From positions 2,356,001-2,420,000 of the forward strand of contig NZ_CP107985.1 of assembly GCF_036108815.1 (NCBI RefSeq): a DNA stretch of 64,000 nt, in the 5' to 3' direction. Each line of letters opens with the position of its first letter. Position 1 is the stretch's first letter. The translations under genes were made by a program, and so were the position numbers. The stretch comes from Streptomyces sp. NBC_00353. Its GTDB lineage: Bacteria; Actinomycetota; Actinomycetes; Streptomycetales; Streptomycetaceae. Below are positions 17,964 through 27,473 of this stretch, one piece after another. The notes beneath the pieces were generated by a model. The model saw nothing but the letters and a program-made list of their open reading frames with translations, did not search any database and was not told where the DNA came from.

Positions 17964-19055
17964 GTGAAGCCACGGGCCACGGTTGCGACCGAAACGGACC
18001 GAGCGGCCGACCGGGCGACGGGCCCGATCGGCGACGGCGGGAGCGGGGACAGCAGGAGCGCGGACAGCAACAGCACCGCAGGCGGCAGGGACAGCAGCAC
18101 GAAGCCCCGAGATGCGGCCAGGACTCGACCGGCAGCGGGCGGCATCACCTGGCGCCTGCGTCTGCGCCGGGACCGCACGCTGGTCCTGATGACGCTGCCC
18201 GCCATCGCCCTGCTGCTGATCTTCAACTACATCCCGCTGCTCGGAAACATCGTGGCCTTCCAGGACTACGACGTGTACGACCTGGGCATCACCGGCAGCC
18301 CCTTCGTCGGCTTCGACAACTTCACCCGGATCTTCGAGGACTACCGCTTCTGGCAAGTCCTCATCAACACACTGGTCATCTTCCTCACTCAGCTGCTCCT
18401 CTTCTTCCCCATCCCGATCGCCATCGCCCTGCTGCTCAACACGATCATGAGTGCGCGGGTACGGGCCTGGGTGCAGGCTGTCGTCTATCTGCCGCACTTC
18501 TTCTCCTGGGTGCTCGTCGTCACCGTCTTCCAGCAGATGTTCGGCGGGGCCGGCCTGGTCGCGCAGTGGCTGCGCGAACACGGCCATGAGGGCTTCGACC
18601 TGATGACCAATGCGAGCTTCTTCAAGTTCCTGGTCACCGCACAGGCCGTGTGGAAGGACGCCGGCTGGGGCGTGATCGTCTTCCTCGCCGCGCTCGCCGC
18701 CGTCAACACCGATCTGTACGAGGCGGCGGCCGTCGACGGTGCGGGGCGCTGGCGCCGCATGTGGCACGTCACACTGCCCGCGCTGCGTCCGGTGATCGCC
18801 CTGCTGCTCGTCCTTCGGGTCGGCAGTGCGCTCAACCTCGACTTCGAGCAGATCCTGCTCCAGCGCGACCAGGTCGGTCCGGGCGCTTCCGAAATCCTCG
18901 ACACCTACATCTGGTGGACGGGCATCAAGACCGGCGACTTCGGCTACGCGGCCGCCGCCGGAATCTTCAAGGGACTGTTCAGCGTCGCCATGGTGCTGGG
19001 TGCGAACAAGGTCGCCCACATGCTGGGCGAGCAGGGGGTGTACTCCAAGAAATGA
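17964..19055 (+). CDS. Sugar ABC transporter permease (LplB/UgpA-like)
   Basis: A 363-residue inner-membrane permease. A polar, low-complexity N-terminal extension of about 65 residues precedes six predicted helices, the first being LVLMTLPAIALLLIFNY. The cytoplasmic coupling (EAA) loop is intact: EAAAVDGAGRWRRMW. GTG start at 17964 with GGAG 8 nt upstream. Its stop overlaps the start of the next permease by 4 nt (ATGA). No ATPase gene accompanies the pair; in streptomycetes such importers usually share the MsiK ATPase encoded elsewhere. Confidence 0.9.
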   Translation: MKPRATVATETDRAADRATGPIGDGGSGDSRSADSNSTAGGRDSSTKPRDAARTRPAAGGITWRLRLRRDRTLVLMTLPAIALLLIFNYIPLLGNIVAFQDYDVYDLGITGSPFVGFDNFTRIFEDYRFWQVLINTLVIFLTQLLLFFPIPIAIALLLNTIMSARVRAWVQAVVYLPHFFSWVLVVTVFQQMFGGAGLVAQWLREHGHEGFDLMTNASFFKFLVTAQAVWKDAGWGVIVFLAALAAVNTDLYEAAAVDGAGRWRRMWHVTLPALRPVIALLLVLRVGSALNLDFEQILLQRDQVGPGASEILDTYIWWTGIKTGDFGYAAAAGIFKGLFSVAMVLGANKVAHMLGEQGVYSKK

Positions 19056-20035
19056 CGACTCTCCTGGAAACTGACATGGCCAACGGCCGCACGGAACAGC
19101 CCTCCACGGCACCCAAGGAGTCACCGCTCCGGCGCGCGCTGCGGATCGAGCCCCGTCCCGTGTGGGAGGAGGAGCCCACCAAGGCAGGTCTCGCCTTCAA
19201 GGGCTTCGGTCTCTTCACGATCTGCGCGATCGTGCTCGTACCTCTGTGGGTGGTGGTCGTCACCAGCCTCTCCGACACGAAGACGATCAACAACGCGGGA
19301 GGTCTGGTCGTCTGGCCGAGGACCGTCACCTTCGTCGCGTACAAGGAACTCCTCGGCGGCGGCGCCGTCACCCGGGCCGCCCTGGTGAGCGTCGGCCTGA
19401 CCCTCGTCGGTACGGCGTTCAGCATGGTGATCTCGGTGCTCTGCGCATACGGGCTGAGCCGGCGGGACTCCTTCGCTCACAGCAAACTGCTCATGACGCT
19501 GATGGCGACGATGTTCTTCGGCGCCGGACTCATCCCCACCTATCTGCTGGTCACCGGCATCGGACTGGGCAACAGCTACTGGTCGATGATCCTGCCCAGC
19601 GCGATCAGCGTCTTCAACATCCTGGTGCTGCGCGGCTTCTTCATGGACACCGCGCCCGAACTGATCGACGCGGCGCGCATCGACGGCGCGGGCGAGTGGC
19701 GGATCCTGCTGCAGATCGTCATGCCACTGTCCCGAGCGGTGATCGCCGTGATCTCGCTGTTCTACGCGGTCGGCTACTGGAGCCAGTGGTTCAACGCGAT
19801 GCTCTACATCCAGGACAGCGACAAGTACCCGCTCCAGATGATCCTGCGCCAGCTCGTCCTCCAGCACCAGGTGCCGCCGGGCGCCATGGGCGCGGCGGTC
19901 AGCAGCGGGGCGATCAACAGCCTCGCCGTGCAGATGGCGGTCATGGTGCTGGCGCTGATCCCGGTCGCGGTGCTGTCGCCGTTCGTCCAGAAGCACTTCC
20001 AGAAGGGCATGCTCACCGGCGCCGTGAAGGGCTGA
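19052..20035 (+). CDS. Sugar ABC transporter permease (YtcP/UgpE-like)
   Basis: The second membrane subunit, 327 residues, starting at ATG 19052 inside the previous stop (ATGA overlap); longer in-frame extensions lie in the preceding gene and are rejected. Six helices are predicted after a cytoplasmic N-terminus. The coupling loop reads DAARIDGAGEWRILLQIVMP, matching the EAA consensus. It forms the heterodimeric channel with the upstream permease for the lipoprotein receptor. GH74 follows 76 nt later. Confidence 0.9.
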   Translation: MTTLLETDMANGRTEQPSTAPKESPLRRALRIEPRPVWEEEPTKAGLAFKGFGLFTICAIVLVPLWVVVVTSLSDTKTINNAGGLVVWPRTVTFVAYKELLGGGAVTRAALVSVGLTLVGTAFSMVISVLCAYGLSRRDSFAHSKLLMTLMATMFFGAGLIPTYLLVTGIGLGNSYWSMILPSAISVFNILVLRGFFMDTAPELIDAARIDGAGEWRILLQIVMPLSRAVIAVISLFYAVGYWSQWFNAMLYIQDSDKYPLQMILRQLVLQHQVPPGAMGAAVSSGAINSLAVQMAVMVLALIPVAVLSPFVQKHFQKGMLTGAVKG

Positions 20036-20111
20036 CACGCACCACACGCTCCGGTCCCCACCGCTTCCTTCGCTCTCTCCCGCTCCTTTCCTCCACCGGA
20101 AGGTGTTCGCC

Positions 20112-22382
20112 ATGCGCGCTTCGTCCGCGCCCACGCCCAGTCGTCGCACCGTGCTGGCGGGAGCAGCTGTCGCGGCTGCGGCCGTCGCTCTGCCGGTCGC
20201 GGCTCCCGCCGCCGCCCACGCCGCGAGCCGGCGGACGCCTCATGGGGTGCAGGGGGCCCAGGCCCACCGCTGGCGCACGGCGGCGATCGGCGGCACCGGC
20301 TTCGTCACCGGTCTGCTGTTCCACCCGTCGGTCAAGGGACTGGCCTACGCCCGTACCGATATCGGCGGGGCCTACCGCTGGGACGACACGCAGTCCCGCT
20401 GGACCGCGCTCACGGACCAACTGGGCTGGGACGACTGGAACCTGCTGGGCGTCGAGGCGCTGGCCGTCGACCGGGCCCACCCCGACCGGCTGTATCTCGC
20501 GCTCGGCACGTACGCCCAGTCGTGGGCCGGACCGGGTGCGGTGCTGCGGTCCGAGGACCGGGGAGCGACCTGGGCCCGCACGGATCTGACGGTGCGGCTC
20601 GGGGCGAACGAGGACGGGCGAGGCGCCGGTGAGCGGCTGCTCGTCGACCCGTGCGACAGTGAGCAGCTCTGGCTCGGCACCCGCCACGACGGGCTGCTGC
20701 GCTCCACGGACCGGGGCGCCACCTGGGCGACGGCCGACTTCCCTGCCACACCGTCGGCGAACGGCCAGGGCATCATGTTCCTCGTCGCCGCGGGCCGGTC
20801 GGTGTACGCGGGCTGGGGCGACGGCGGTACGCCTCTCCACCGTACGAACGCCTCCGGCGGCTGGGAGGCGGTGCCCGGTCAGCCGTCGGGCGGTGTCGCG
20901 GCGTCGAAGGTACCGATCCGGGCGGCGTACGACACCAACACCCATGCTCTGTACGTCACTTACGCGGACGCACCGGGCCCCAACGGTCAGTCCGACGGCT
21001 CGGTGCACCGCCTCGACACGGTCACGGGCAGCTGGACGGATGTCACTCCGGTGGCGCCGGACTCCGGCACCGGGGACGGCTTCGGGTACGGCGGGGTCGC
21101 CGTCGACGCCGGGCGGGCCGGCACGGTGGTCGTCACCACCAACAACCGGTGGTCGCAGATCGACACCCTGTTCCGGTCCACCGACGGGGGGACCACCTGG
21201 ACGTCGCTGAAGGACACGGCGGTCCTCGATGTGTCGGAGACGCCGTATCTGCGCTGGGGCGGGGACGCGGCCAAGTTCGGCTGGTGGATCCAGGCCCTGG
21301 CCGTCGATCCGTACGACTCGCAGCACATCGTGTTCGGCACGGGCGCCACGATCTTCGGGACCCGCGATCTCGTCCACTGGGCGCCGCAGATCCGCGGCCT
21401 GGAGGAGTCCGCGGTCAAGTTCCTGATCGCCCCGCCGACGGACGGTGCCCGACTGCTCAGCGGACTGGGCGACATCGGCGTCATGTACCACGAGTCACTG
21501 ACCGCGTCCCCGTCGCGTGGCATGGCATCGAACCCGGTCTTCGGTACCGCCACCGGTCTGGCACTGGCCGCGCTCGAACCGTCCTACGTCGTACGCACGG
21601 GCTGGCCGTCCGGCTCGGGTGCGGCCGGGGCGTACTCCGAGGACGGCGGCAGCAGCTGGCAGCCGTTCGCCGCGCAGCCGGAGATCGCGGCCGCGGCCCC
21701 GGGACCGGTCGCGGTCGGGGCGGACGGGGAGACTCTGCTCTGGTCGTTCATCCACTGGGACGGCACGAAGTATCCGGCCCACCGCTCCACGGACAACGGC
21801 GCGACCTGGACCGAGGTGACCACCTTCCCCAAGGGCGGCACACCGCTGGCCGATCCGCTCGACCCGACGCGGTTCTATGTGTACGACACGGACACCGGGG
21901 CGGTGTTCCGCTCCACCGACTCCGGCGCGACGTTCACCCAGGGCGCTGCACAACTCCCTTCCGGTGACGTCCAGTTCAAGCTTGCTGCCGCCCCCGGCCG
22001 CAGCGGTGACCTGTGGCTGTCGGCAAAGGACAACGGGCTGTTCCGGTCCACGGACGGCGGACTGACCTTCAGCGCCGTGGCGGGCTGCCAGGCCTCGCAC
22101 GCACTGGGCTTCGGCGCGGCCGCGCCGGCCGGCCCCAGGAAGTCCGGCCGCCGGGTCCGCGACTCCTACCCGGCGATTTTCCAGACCGGCCGGGTCTCCG
22201 CCACCTTCGACGGGGTGGCGGTGCTGCGCTCGGACGATGCCGGCGCCACCTGGGTCCGGATCAACGACGACAACCACCAGTGGGGCTGGACCGGCGAAGT
22301 GATCACCGGTGATCCCCGCATCCACGGCCGTGTCTACCTGGGCACCAATGGCCGCGGCATCCAGTACGCAGACCCGGAATGA
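20112..22382 (+). CDS. GH74 xyloglucanase (secreted via Tat)
   Basis: Cuts the beta-1,4-glucan backbone of xyloglucan outside the cell. The 756-residue protein begins with a Tat signal (SRRTVLAGAAVAAAA, cleavage near AAHAAS). Two seven-bladed beta-propellers follow, marked by at least eight Asp-box repeats of the S-x-D-x-G-x-T-[WF] type, for example SEDRGATW, STDRGATW, STDGGTTW, SEDGGSSW, STDNGATW, STDSGATF, STDGGLTF and SDDAGATW. The family-typical YARTDIGGAYRW near the mature N-terminus contains the Asp regarded as a catalytic residue in GH74. ATG 20112 has GGAAGG 8 nt upstream. No carbohydrate-binding module is attached. The stop overlaps the GH42 start (ATGA). Confidence 0.93.
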   Translation: MRASSAPTPSRRTVLAGAAVAAAAVALPVAAPAAAHAASRRTPHGVQGAQAHRWRTAAIGGTGFVTGLLFHPSVKGLAYARTDIGGAYRWDDTQSRWTALTDQLGWDDWNLLGVEALAVDRAHPDRLYLALGTYAQSWAGPGAVLRSEDRGATWARTDLTVRLGANEDGRGAGERLLVDPCDSEQLWLGTRHDGLLRSTDRGATWATADFPATPSANGQGIMFLVAAGRSVYAGWGDGGTPLHRTNASGGWEAVPGQPSGGVAASKVPIRAAYDTNTHALYVTYADAPGPNGQSDGSVHRLDTVTGSWTDVTPVAPDSGTGDGFGYGGVAVDAGRAGTVVVTTNNRWSQIDTLFRSTDGGTTWTSLKDTAVLDVSETPYLRWGGDAAKFGWWIQALAVDPYDSQHIVFGTGATIFGTRDLVHWAPQIRGLEESAVKFLIAPPTDGARLLSGLGDIGVMYHESLTASPSRGMASNPVFGTATGLALAALEPSYVVRTGWPSGSGAAGAYSEDGGSSWQPFAAQPEIAAAAPGPVAVGADGETLLWSFIHWDGTKYPAHRSTDNGATWTEVTTFPKGGTPLADPLDPTRFYVYDTDTGAVFRSTDSGATFTQGAAQLPSGDVQFKLAAAPGRSGDLWLSAKDNGLFRSTDGGLTFSAVAGCQASHALGFGAAAPAGPRKSGRRVRDSYPAIFQTGRVSATFDGVAVLRSDDAGATWVRINDDNHQWGWTGEVITGDPRIHGRVYLGTNGRGIQYADPE

Positions 22383-24373
22383 GGAACGAGAAGTCCATGC
22401 CGTCCCTGCGCGACGCAGCCCGTGGCCGCATCCTCTTCGGCGGCGACTACAACCCCGAGCAATGGCCCGAGGAGGTGTGGGAGGACGACGTACGGCTGAT
22501 GAAGGACGCCGGGGTCAACTCCGTCACCCTCGGGGTGTTCTCCTGGGCGAAGATCGAACCACGCCCGGGTGCCCGGGAATTCGGCTGGCTGGACCGTCTG
22601 ATGGATCTGATGCACACCCATGGCATCGGGGTCGTGCTCGCCACACCGACCGCGTCCCCGCCGCCGTGGATGGGCGCGGAACACCCGGAGACGCTGCCGC
22701 GCGGCGAGGACGGCTCGGTCGTCTGGTACGGCTCGCGGCAGCAGTTCTGCGCGAGTTCGCCGGTCTACCGGCGTTACGCGGCGTCCCTCACCGAGGACCT
22801 GGCGGCGCGGTACGCCGATCATCCGGCGCTGACCGTGTGGCACATCAACAACGAGTACTGCACGCACTGCTGGTGCGACGGGACCGCCGCGCACTTCCGC
22901 CGGTGGCTGCGCGGCCGCTACGGCACCATCGAGGCGCTCAACGAGGCCTGGGGAACGGCCTTCTGGAGCCAGCGCTACGACACATGGGAGCAGATTCTGC
23001 CCCCGCGCAAGGCGCAGTACATGAAGAACCCGACGCAGGTGCTGGACTTCAAGCGGTTCACGTCCGACGCGCTGATGGAGTGCTACCTGGCCGAGCGCGA
23101 CATCGTCGCCCGGCACACCCCTCACATCCCGGTGACCACCAACTTCATGCCGTTGTGGTCGGGGCAGGACGCCTGGGCCTGGTCGGCCCAGGAGGACATC
23201 GTCTCCGTCGACATCTATCCGGACCCGAAGGACCCGCAGGGCGCCCAGTACAACGCGATGCTCTCCGACATGACGCGCTCCCAGGCGACCGGTCCGTGGA
23301 TGCTGATGGAACAGGCCGCGGGACCGGTGAACTGGCGGGGCGTGAACCATCCCAAACCGGCCGGCCTCAACCGGCTCTGGTCGCTCCAGTCGGTGGCGCG
23401 CGGCGCCGATGCCGTCTGCTATTTCCAGTGGCGGCAGTCCCGTCAGGGCGCGGAGAAGTTCCACTCCGGGATGGTCACGCACGCGGGCGAGAACGGCCGC
23501 ACGTTCCGGGAGGTCAAGCAGCTCGGCGCCGAACTGGCCACGATCGGGGCAGCGGTGAGCGGTGCGGACATCCCGGCCGAGGTGGCCATCCTGCACGACT
23601 GGGACTCCTGGTGGGCAGGCGCCCAGGAGGGCAGGCCGTCCAAGCTCCTCGACTACACGGAGATCGTGCAGAGCTGGCACCGGGCCCTGTGGGAGTCCGG
23701 AATCTGCACCGAGTTCGCCCGTCCGGAGGCCGACTTGAGCCGGTTCCGGATGGTGGCCGTGCCACAGCTGTATCTGCTGACGGATGCCGCGATCGACAAC
23801 CTGGTCGCCTATGTACGGGGCGGCGGGACACTGGTCTGCGGCTTCTTCAGCGGGATAGCCGACGCGGACGACCGGATCAGGCCGGGCGGCATGGATGCGC
23901 GGCTGCGTGAGCTGTGCGGCATCCGTACGCTCCACGAGTGGTGGCCGCTCGACGCGGACACCACGGTGGAGTGCGATGGCTTCCAGGCCTCGGTCTGGTC
24001 GGAGGAGCTGGAAGCGGCTCCGGGTGCTGAGGTCGTCTCCGCATACCGGGGCGGCGAGCTCGACGGGCTGCCCGCCGTGGTGCGCAACGACCGCGCGTAC
24101 TACGTATCGACGCTGCCCGAACCGGAGGCGCTGCGCGCCCTGCTCGGCCGGGTGGCGGCCGAGGCGGGGGCGGGGCCGGTGCTGGCCGGGCTGCCCGAGG
24201 GTGTGGAGGCGGTCCGCCGCGGCGATCTGCTGTTCCTGCTGCACCACGGCCGGGGCAGCGTCACCGTACCGGTTCCCGGTGCACAGGTGGATCTGCTGAC
24301 CGGGGCGGCGGTCAACGGCTCTTTGGAGCTGGGCCGTTACGGCGTGGCCGTGCTGCGCGGCGCAACCCCGTGA
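22379..24373 (+). CDS. GH42 beta-galactosidase
   Basis: A cytoplasmic 664-residue GH42 enzyme expected to remove beta-1,2-galactose from xyloglucan side chains. The family opening GGDYNPEQWP is present (21-30). The acid/base is Glu159 in WHINNEY and the nucleophile Glu311 in LMEQAAGPVNW. A zinc-type Cys cluster is visible (C124, C161, C164, C166 in the FCAS and EYCTHCWC segments). Beta-galactosidase trimerisation (about 430-600) and C-terminal domains follow. The start is ATG 22379, overlapping the GH74 stop (ATGA); ATG 22397 is a credible alternative. No signal peptide, so it acts on imported oligosaccharides. Confidence 0.92.
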   Translation: MRNEKSMPSLRDAARGRILFGGDYNPEQWPEEVWEDDVRLMKDAGVNSVTLGVFSWAKIEPRPGAREFGWLDRLMDLMHTHGIGVVLATPTASPPPWMGAEHPETLPRGEDGSVVWYGSRQQFCASSPVYRRYAASLTEDLAARYADHPALTVWHINNEYCTHCWCDGTAAHFRRWLRGRYGTIEALNEAWGTAFWSQRYDTWEQILPPRKAQYMKNPTQVLDFKRFTSDALMECYLAERDIVARHTPHIPVTTNFMPLWSGQDAWAWSAQEDIVSVDIYPDPKDPQGAQYNAMLSDMTRSQATGPWMLMEQAAGPVNWRGVNHPKPAGLNRLWSLQSVARGADAVCYFQWRQSRQGAEKFHSGMVTHAGENGRTFREVKQLGAELATIGAAVSGADIPAEVAILHDWDSWWAGAQEGRPSKLLDYTEIVQSWHRALWESGICTEFARPEADLSRFRMVAVPQLYLLTDAAIDNLVAYVRGGGTLVCGFFSGIADADDRIRPGGMDARLRELCGIRTLHEWWPLDADTTVECDGFQASVWSEELEAAPGAEVVSAYRGGELDGLPAVVRNDRAYYVSTLPEPEALRALLGRVAAEAGAGPVLAGLPEGVEAVRRGDLLFLLHHGRGSVTVPVPGAQVDLLTGAAVNGSLELGRYGVAVLRGATP

Positions 24374-26667
24374 CCGCCGCAGGAACGGAGGCCGGCGCCC
24401 CGGGCCGCGACGGCACCTGGGAGCCACGCCCCGCAGTCCGCTGGGAGGACGCCTTCCTCGGCGGCAACGGCCGGCACGGAGCCATGGTGTACGGAGATCC
24501 GGCCGACGACCGGGTCATCGTCAACCATCACACCCTCGTCCGCCCCAACGGCAGCGAGCACGCCCGCCCGCCCCGGCTCGCAGACCGGCTGGAGCACCTC
24601 CAGGACGCGCTGCTCGCCGGGGACACGACGGCGGCCGAACAGTTCGGGGCGGAGCACCCGCTGCTGTGGGTCCAGCCGTTCCACCCCGCCTTCCAGACCC
24701 GGGTCCGCCGCCTGCCGGCGCCCGTCGACCGTCGCCCGGGGACGGCCGGCTACCGCCGCACCGTCGACTTCGCCACCGGTGAGATCTGCGCGTCGCACGA
24801 GGACTGGCGGAGCCGGGTCTTCGTCTCACGGGCCGACGACGTCATCGTCCAGTGCATCACCGGGTTCGGGCTCACCGCGGAGCTCACCCTGGACCACGCA
24901 CTGCCGGGTGCACCGCCGCGTCTCGCGATCGGCCGCAGCACCGCACTGACGGCCGACGGCGCCCGGCTGGCCCTGCGGGCCGGCTACCCGGACAGCGATC
25001 TCGCCTACACGGGCGTCACCGTGGCCTGGGTGGACCGCGGATCCGTGACCGTTTCGGGCGAGGGCATCCGTATCGACGGGGCACGGACTCTGCTGCTGCT
25101 GACCCGGGTGCGGCGTCATACGGGCGACCTGGACCTCGCCGAGGAGTGGGGAGCCCTGCCGTACGCCGACTACGAGACGCTGCTCGCCCGGCATCGGCCC
25201 CTGCACCGCACCGCCTACGAACGCGCCACCCTCACCCTGCATGCCGAGGCGAGCGAACGCGCCATTTCAGGAAGCGAGTTGATACGCCGCCCCGACAGCC
25301 CCGCACTCCTGGAGCGGCTGTTCGCAGCGGGCCGCTACCACCTGCTCTCCGCCGCCGGGGCGCTCCCGCCACGGCTGACCGGTCTCTGGACGGGCGACTG
25401 GGACACCGCCTGGTCCGGTGCGTTCACCACCAACGCCAATCTCAATCTCCAGATCGCGTCGGCCGCAGCGGCGGCGCTGCCGGAGGTCTCCGAAGCCCAT
25501 GCCGGTCTGATCCGCGGCCAGCTGGCCGACTGGCGGGACAACGCCCGCGCGCTCTTCGGCACCCGGGGGATCGTCGCCCCGTCACACACGGACGGCGAGT
25601 CCGGCCACACCCGCCACTTCCAGCGCGCCTATCCGCTGCACCTGTGGACCGCGGGTGCGGACTGGCTGCTGCAGCCCCTTCTGGAGCACGCCGAGACCAC
25701 CGGCGTCACGGACCCCTGGCTGACCGATGCACTCACCGAAGTGGCAGAGTTCTACGAGGACTTCCTCACCCGGCACGCCTCGGACGGCACCCTCGCCATC
25801 GTCCCTTCGTACTCACCGGAGAACCGCCCCGCCAACGCGAGCTGGGGAACGATCAACGCCACCATGGACATCGCGGCGGCCCGTCACGCCCTGACCACCG
25901 CGGCCGGACACTCCCCCGGCCACCCGGCCGCAGGCGGCTGGCGCGCCCTCGCCGACCGGCTCCCCCGGTACCGCGTCAACGAGGACGGGGCGCTCGCGGA
26001 ATGGGCCTGGCCGGGCCTGCAGGAGACGTACGACCACCGGCACCTCAGCCATCTCTACCCGGTATGGCCGCTGGGCGTGATCAACCCGTACGACACCCCG
26101 GAGCTGGCGGGCGCCGCACACCGCGCGCTGGAGCTGCGCGGTGCGGAGAACGACTCCGCCCATGGCCATCTGCACCACGCGCTGATCGCTGCACGACTGC
26201 GGGACGGTACGCGGGCCCTGGACGCGCTCGACGCCGTCCTGGGCGGCGACTTCTTCCACGCCTCGCTGATGAGCTCGCACTATCCGTCCCGCGATGTCTA
26301 CAACGCGGACGCCGCCCATGCACTGCCCGCGGCGGTCATCGAGATGCTCGTCCAGTCCACCCCGGACCGGCTGGTGCTGCTGCCCGCGCTCCCCGCCACG
26401 TATCCGTCCGGCGAACTGCGCGGGGTGCGCACCAGGTTCGGCGCCCGCGTGGATCTGTCCTGGTGCGACGACGGTCACGCCAAGGTCGTCCTGCACCCCA
26501 CCCGTGACGCCCGTGTCGATGTACGCGCGGGCGTCGGACTCACGCTCACCGATGCCGCGACGCGGCGCTGCGCCGAGCCCCCCACCGAGACCTCCGCCGG
26601 AACTCCCGTTGCTCTGCTGGACCTGACGGCCGGCGTGGACCGCGTCCTCACTCTGAGGCCGCGGTAG
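24370..26667 (+). CDS. GH95 alpha-L-fucosidase
   Basis: A 765-residue inverting glycosidase expected to remove terminal alpha-1,2-L-fucose from fucosylated xyloglucan. The N-terminal beta domain has the family pattern WEDAFLGGNGRHGAMVYG. In the (alpha/alpha)6 barrel, TTNANLNLQ contains the paired Asn355/Asn357 that orient the base in GH95, and PSYSPENRP carries Glu484, the probable acid. HRHLSHLYPVWP is also conserved. It starts at GTG 24370 within the GH42 stop (GTGA overlap) and has no signal peptide. Some GH95 members act on alpha-L-galactose, so the exact sugar is inferred from context. Confidence 0.88.
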   Translation: MTAAGTEAGAPGRDGTWEPRPAVRWEDAFLGGNGRHGAMVYGDPADDRVIVNHHTLVRPNGSEHARPPRLADRLEHLQDALLAGDTTAAEQFGAEHPLLWVQPFHPAFQTRVRRLPAPVDRRPGTAGYRRTVDFATGEICASHEDWRSRVFVSRADDVIVQCITGFGLTAELTLDHALPGAPPRLAIGRSTALTADGARLALRAGYPDSDLAYTGVTVAWVDRGSVTVSGEGIRIDGARTLLLLTRVRRHTGDLDLAEEWGALPYADYETLLARHRPLHRTAYERATLTLHAEASERAISGSELIRRPDSPALLERLFAAGRYHLLSAAGALPPRLTGLWTGDWDTAWSGAFTTNANLNLQIASAAAAALPEVSEAHAGLIRGQLADWRDNARALFGTRGIVAPSHTDGESGHTRHFQRAYPLHLWTAGADWLLQPLLEHAETTGVTDPWLTDALTEVAEFYEDFLTRHASDGTLAIVPSYSPENRPANASWGTINATMDIAAARHALTTAAGHSPGHPAAGGWRALADRLPRYRVNEDGALAEWAWPGLQETYDHRHLSHLYPVWPLGVINPYDTPELAGAAHRALELRGAENDSAHGHLHHALIAARLRDGTRALDALDAVLGGDFFHASLMSSHYPSRDVYNADAAHALPAAVIEMLVQSTPDRLVLLPALPATYPSGELRGVRTRFGARVDLSWCDDGHAKVVLHPTRDARVDVRAGVGLTLTDAATRRCAEPPTETSAGTPVALLDLTAGVDRVLTLRPR

Positions 26668-26711
26668 CACATCCCCCCACCCCAACTCCCCGCACCATGG
26701 AAGGGACAACC

Positions 26712-27419
26712 ATGGCACGACGCATCCTCAGCAGGTTCGTACTGGCACCGGCGGCCGCGGTCGCCGCGCTGATCGGCTTCGCCGCCGCACCTGCCCAGGC
26801 CGCGATCTGGTCCTCCTCGGACCAGTGGGGCAACTACACCACCAGCGACGGATACACCCTCTACAACAACATCTGGGGTTCCGGCGCGGGCTCCCAGACC
26901 ATCTGGGTCAACTCCTCCAGCAACTGGGGGGTCTGGGCCAACCACCCGAACACCGGCGGCATCAAGTCGTACCCCAACGCCAAGAAGGTCGTCGGCAAGT
27001 CCATCACCTCGATGGCGTCACTCAAAAGCAGCTACAACGTCACCGTCCCCTCGTCCGGCGCCTACAACACGTCGTACGACATCTGGGACACCGACTACGA
27101 CTACGAAGTGATGCTCTGGGTCAACTACAACGGTGCGGTGGGCGCACTCGGCACCTCACAGGGAACGGTGACGCTCGGCGGCCACACCTGGACCGTCTAC
27201 AAGGGTGACAACGGCGCCAACCAGGTGTTCTCGTTCCTGCGGACCTCGGACTCCACCTCGGGCACGGTGGACGTCCTGCCGATCCTGAAGTGGATCAAGG
27301 ACACCAAGGGCTGGTGGGGCAACGAGACCATCGGTGACGTCCAGTTCGGCTACGAGATCACCTCGTCGTCCGGCGGCCTGGACTTCACGACGAACAGCTT
27401 CAGCGTCTCGTCGAGCTGA
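26712..27419 (+). CDS. GH12 endoglucanase/xyloglucanase (secreted)
   Basis: A 235-residue secreted GH12 enzyme: Sec signal peptide to about residue 31 (AAPAQA|AIW), then a single jelly-roll domain rich in Trp. Nucleophile Glu132 lies in YEVMLW and acid/base Glu215 in QFGYEI, both strictly family-typical. The start is ATG 26712 (AAGGGA 5 nt upstream) rather than the in-frame ATG at 26697. No carbohydrate-binding module. As the last gene before the terminator, 44 nt after GH95, it probably supplies extra extracellular backbone cleavage. GH12 includes both cellulases and xyloglucan-specific enzymes. Confidence 0.93.
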   Translation: MARRILSRFVLAPAAAVAALIGFAAAPAQAAIWSSSDQWGNYTTSDGYTLYNNIWGSGAGSQTIWVNSSSNWGVWANHPNTGGIKSYPNAKKVVGKSITSMASLKSSYNVTVPSSGAYNTSYDIWDTDYDYEVMLWVNYNGAVGALGTSQGTVTLGGHTWTVYKGDNGANQVFSFLRTSDSTSGTVDVLPILKWIKDTKGWWGNETIGDVQFGYEITSSSGGLDFTTNSFSVSSS

Positions 27420-27432
27420 CCCGCACAGGAAG

Positions 27433-27458
27433 GAGCCGGCCCCTCGCGGGGCCGGCTC
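27433..27458. terminator. Terminator of the xyloglucan operon
   Basis: GAGCCGGCCCC (27433-27443), a TCGC loop and GGGGCCGGCTC (27448-27458) form an 11-bp perfect hairpin 14 nt after the GH12 stop. It lies between GH12 and the facing LacI gene. Confidence 0.85.
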
Positions 27459-27473
27459 GTTCGCTGCCTGATG

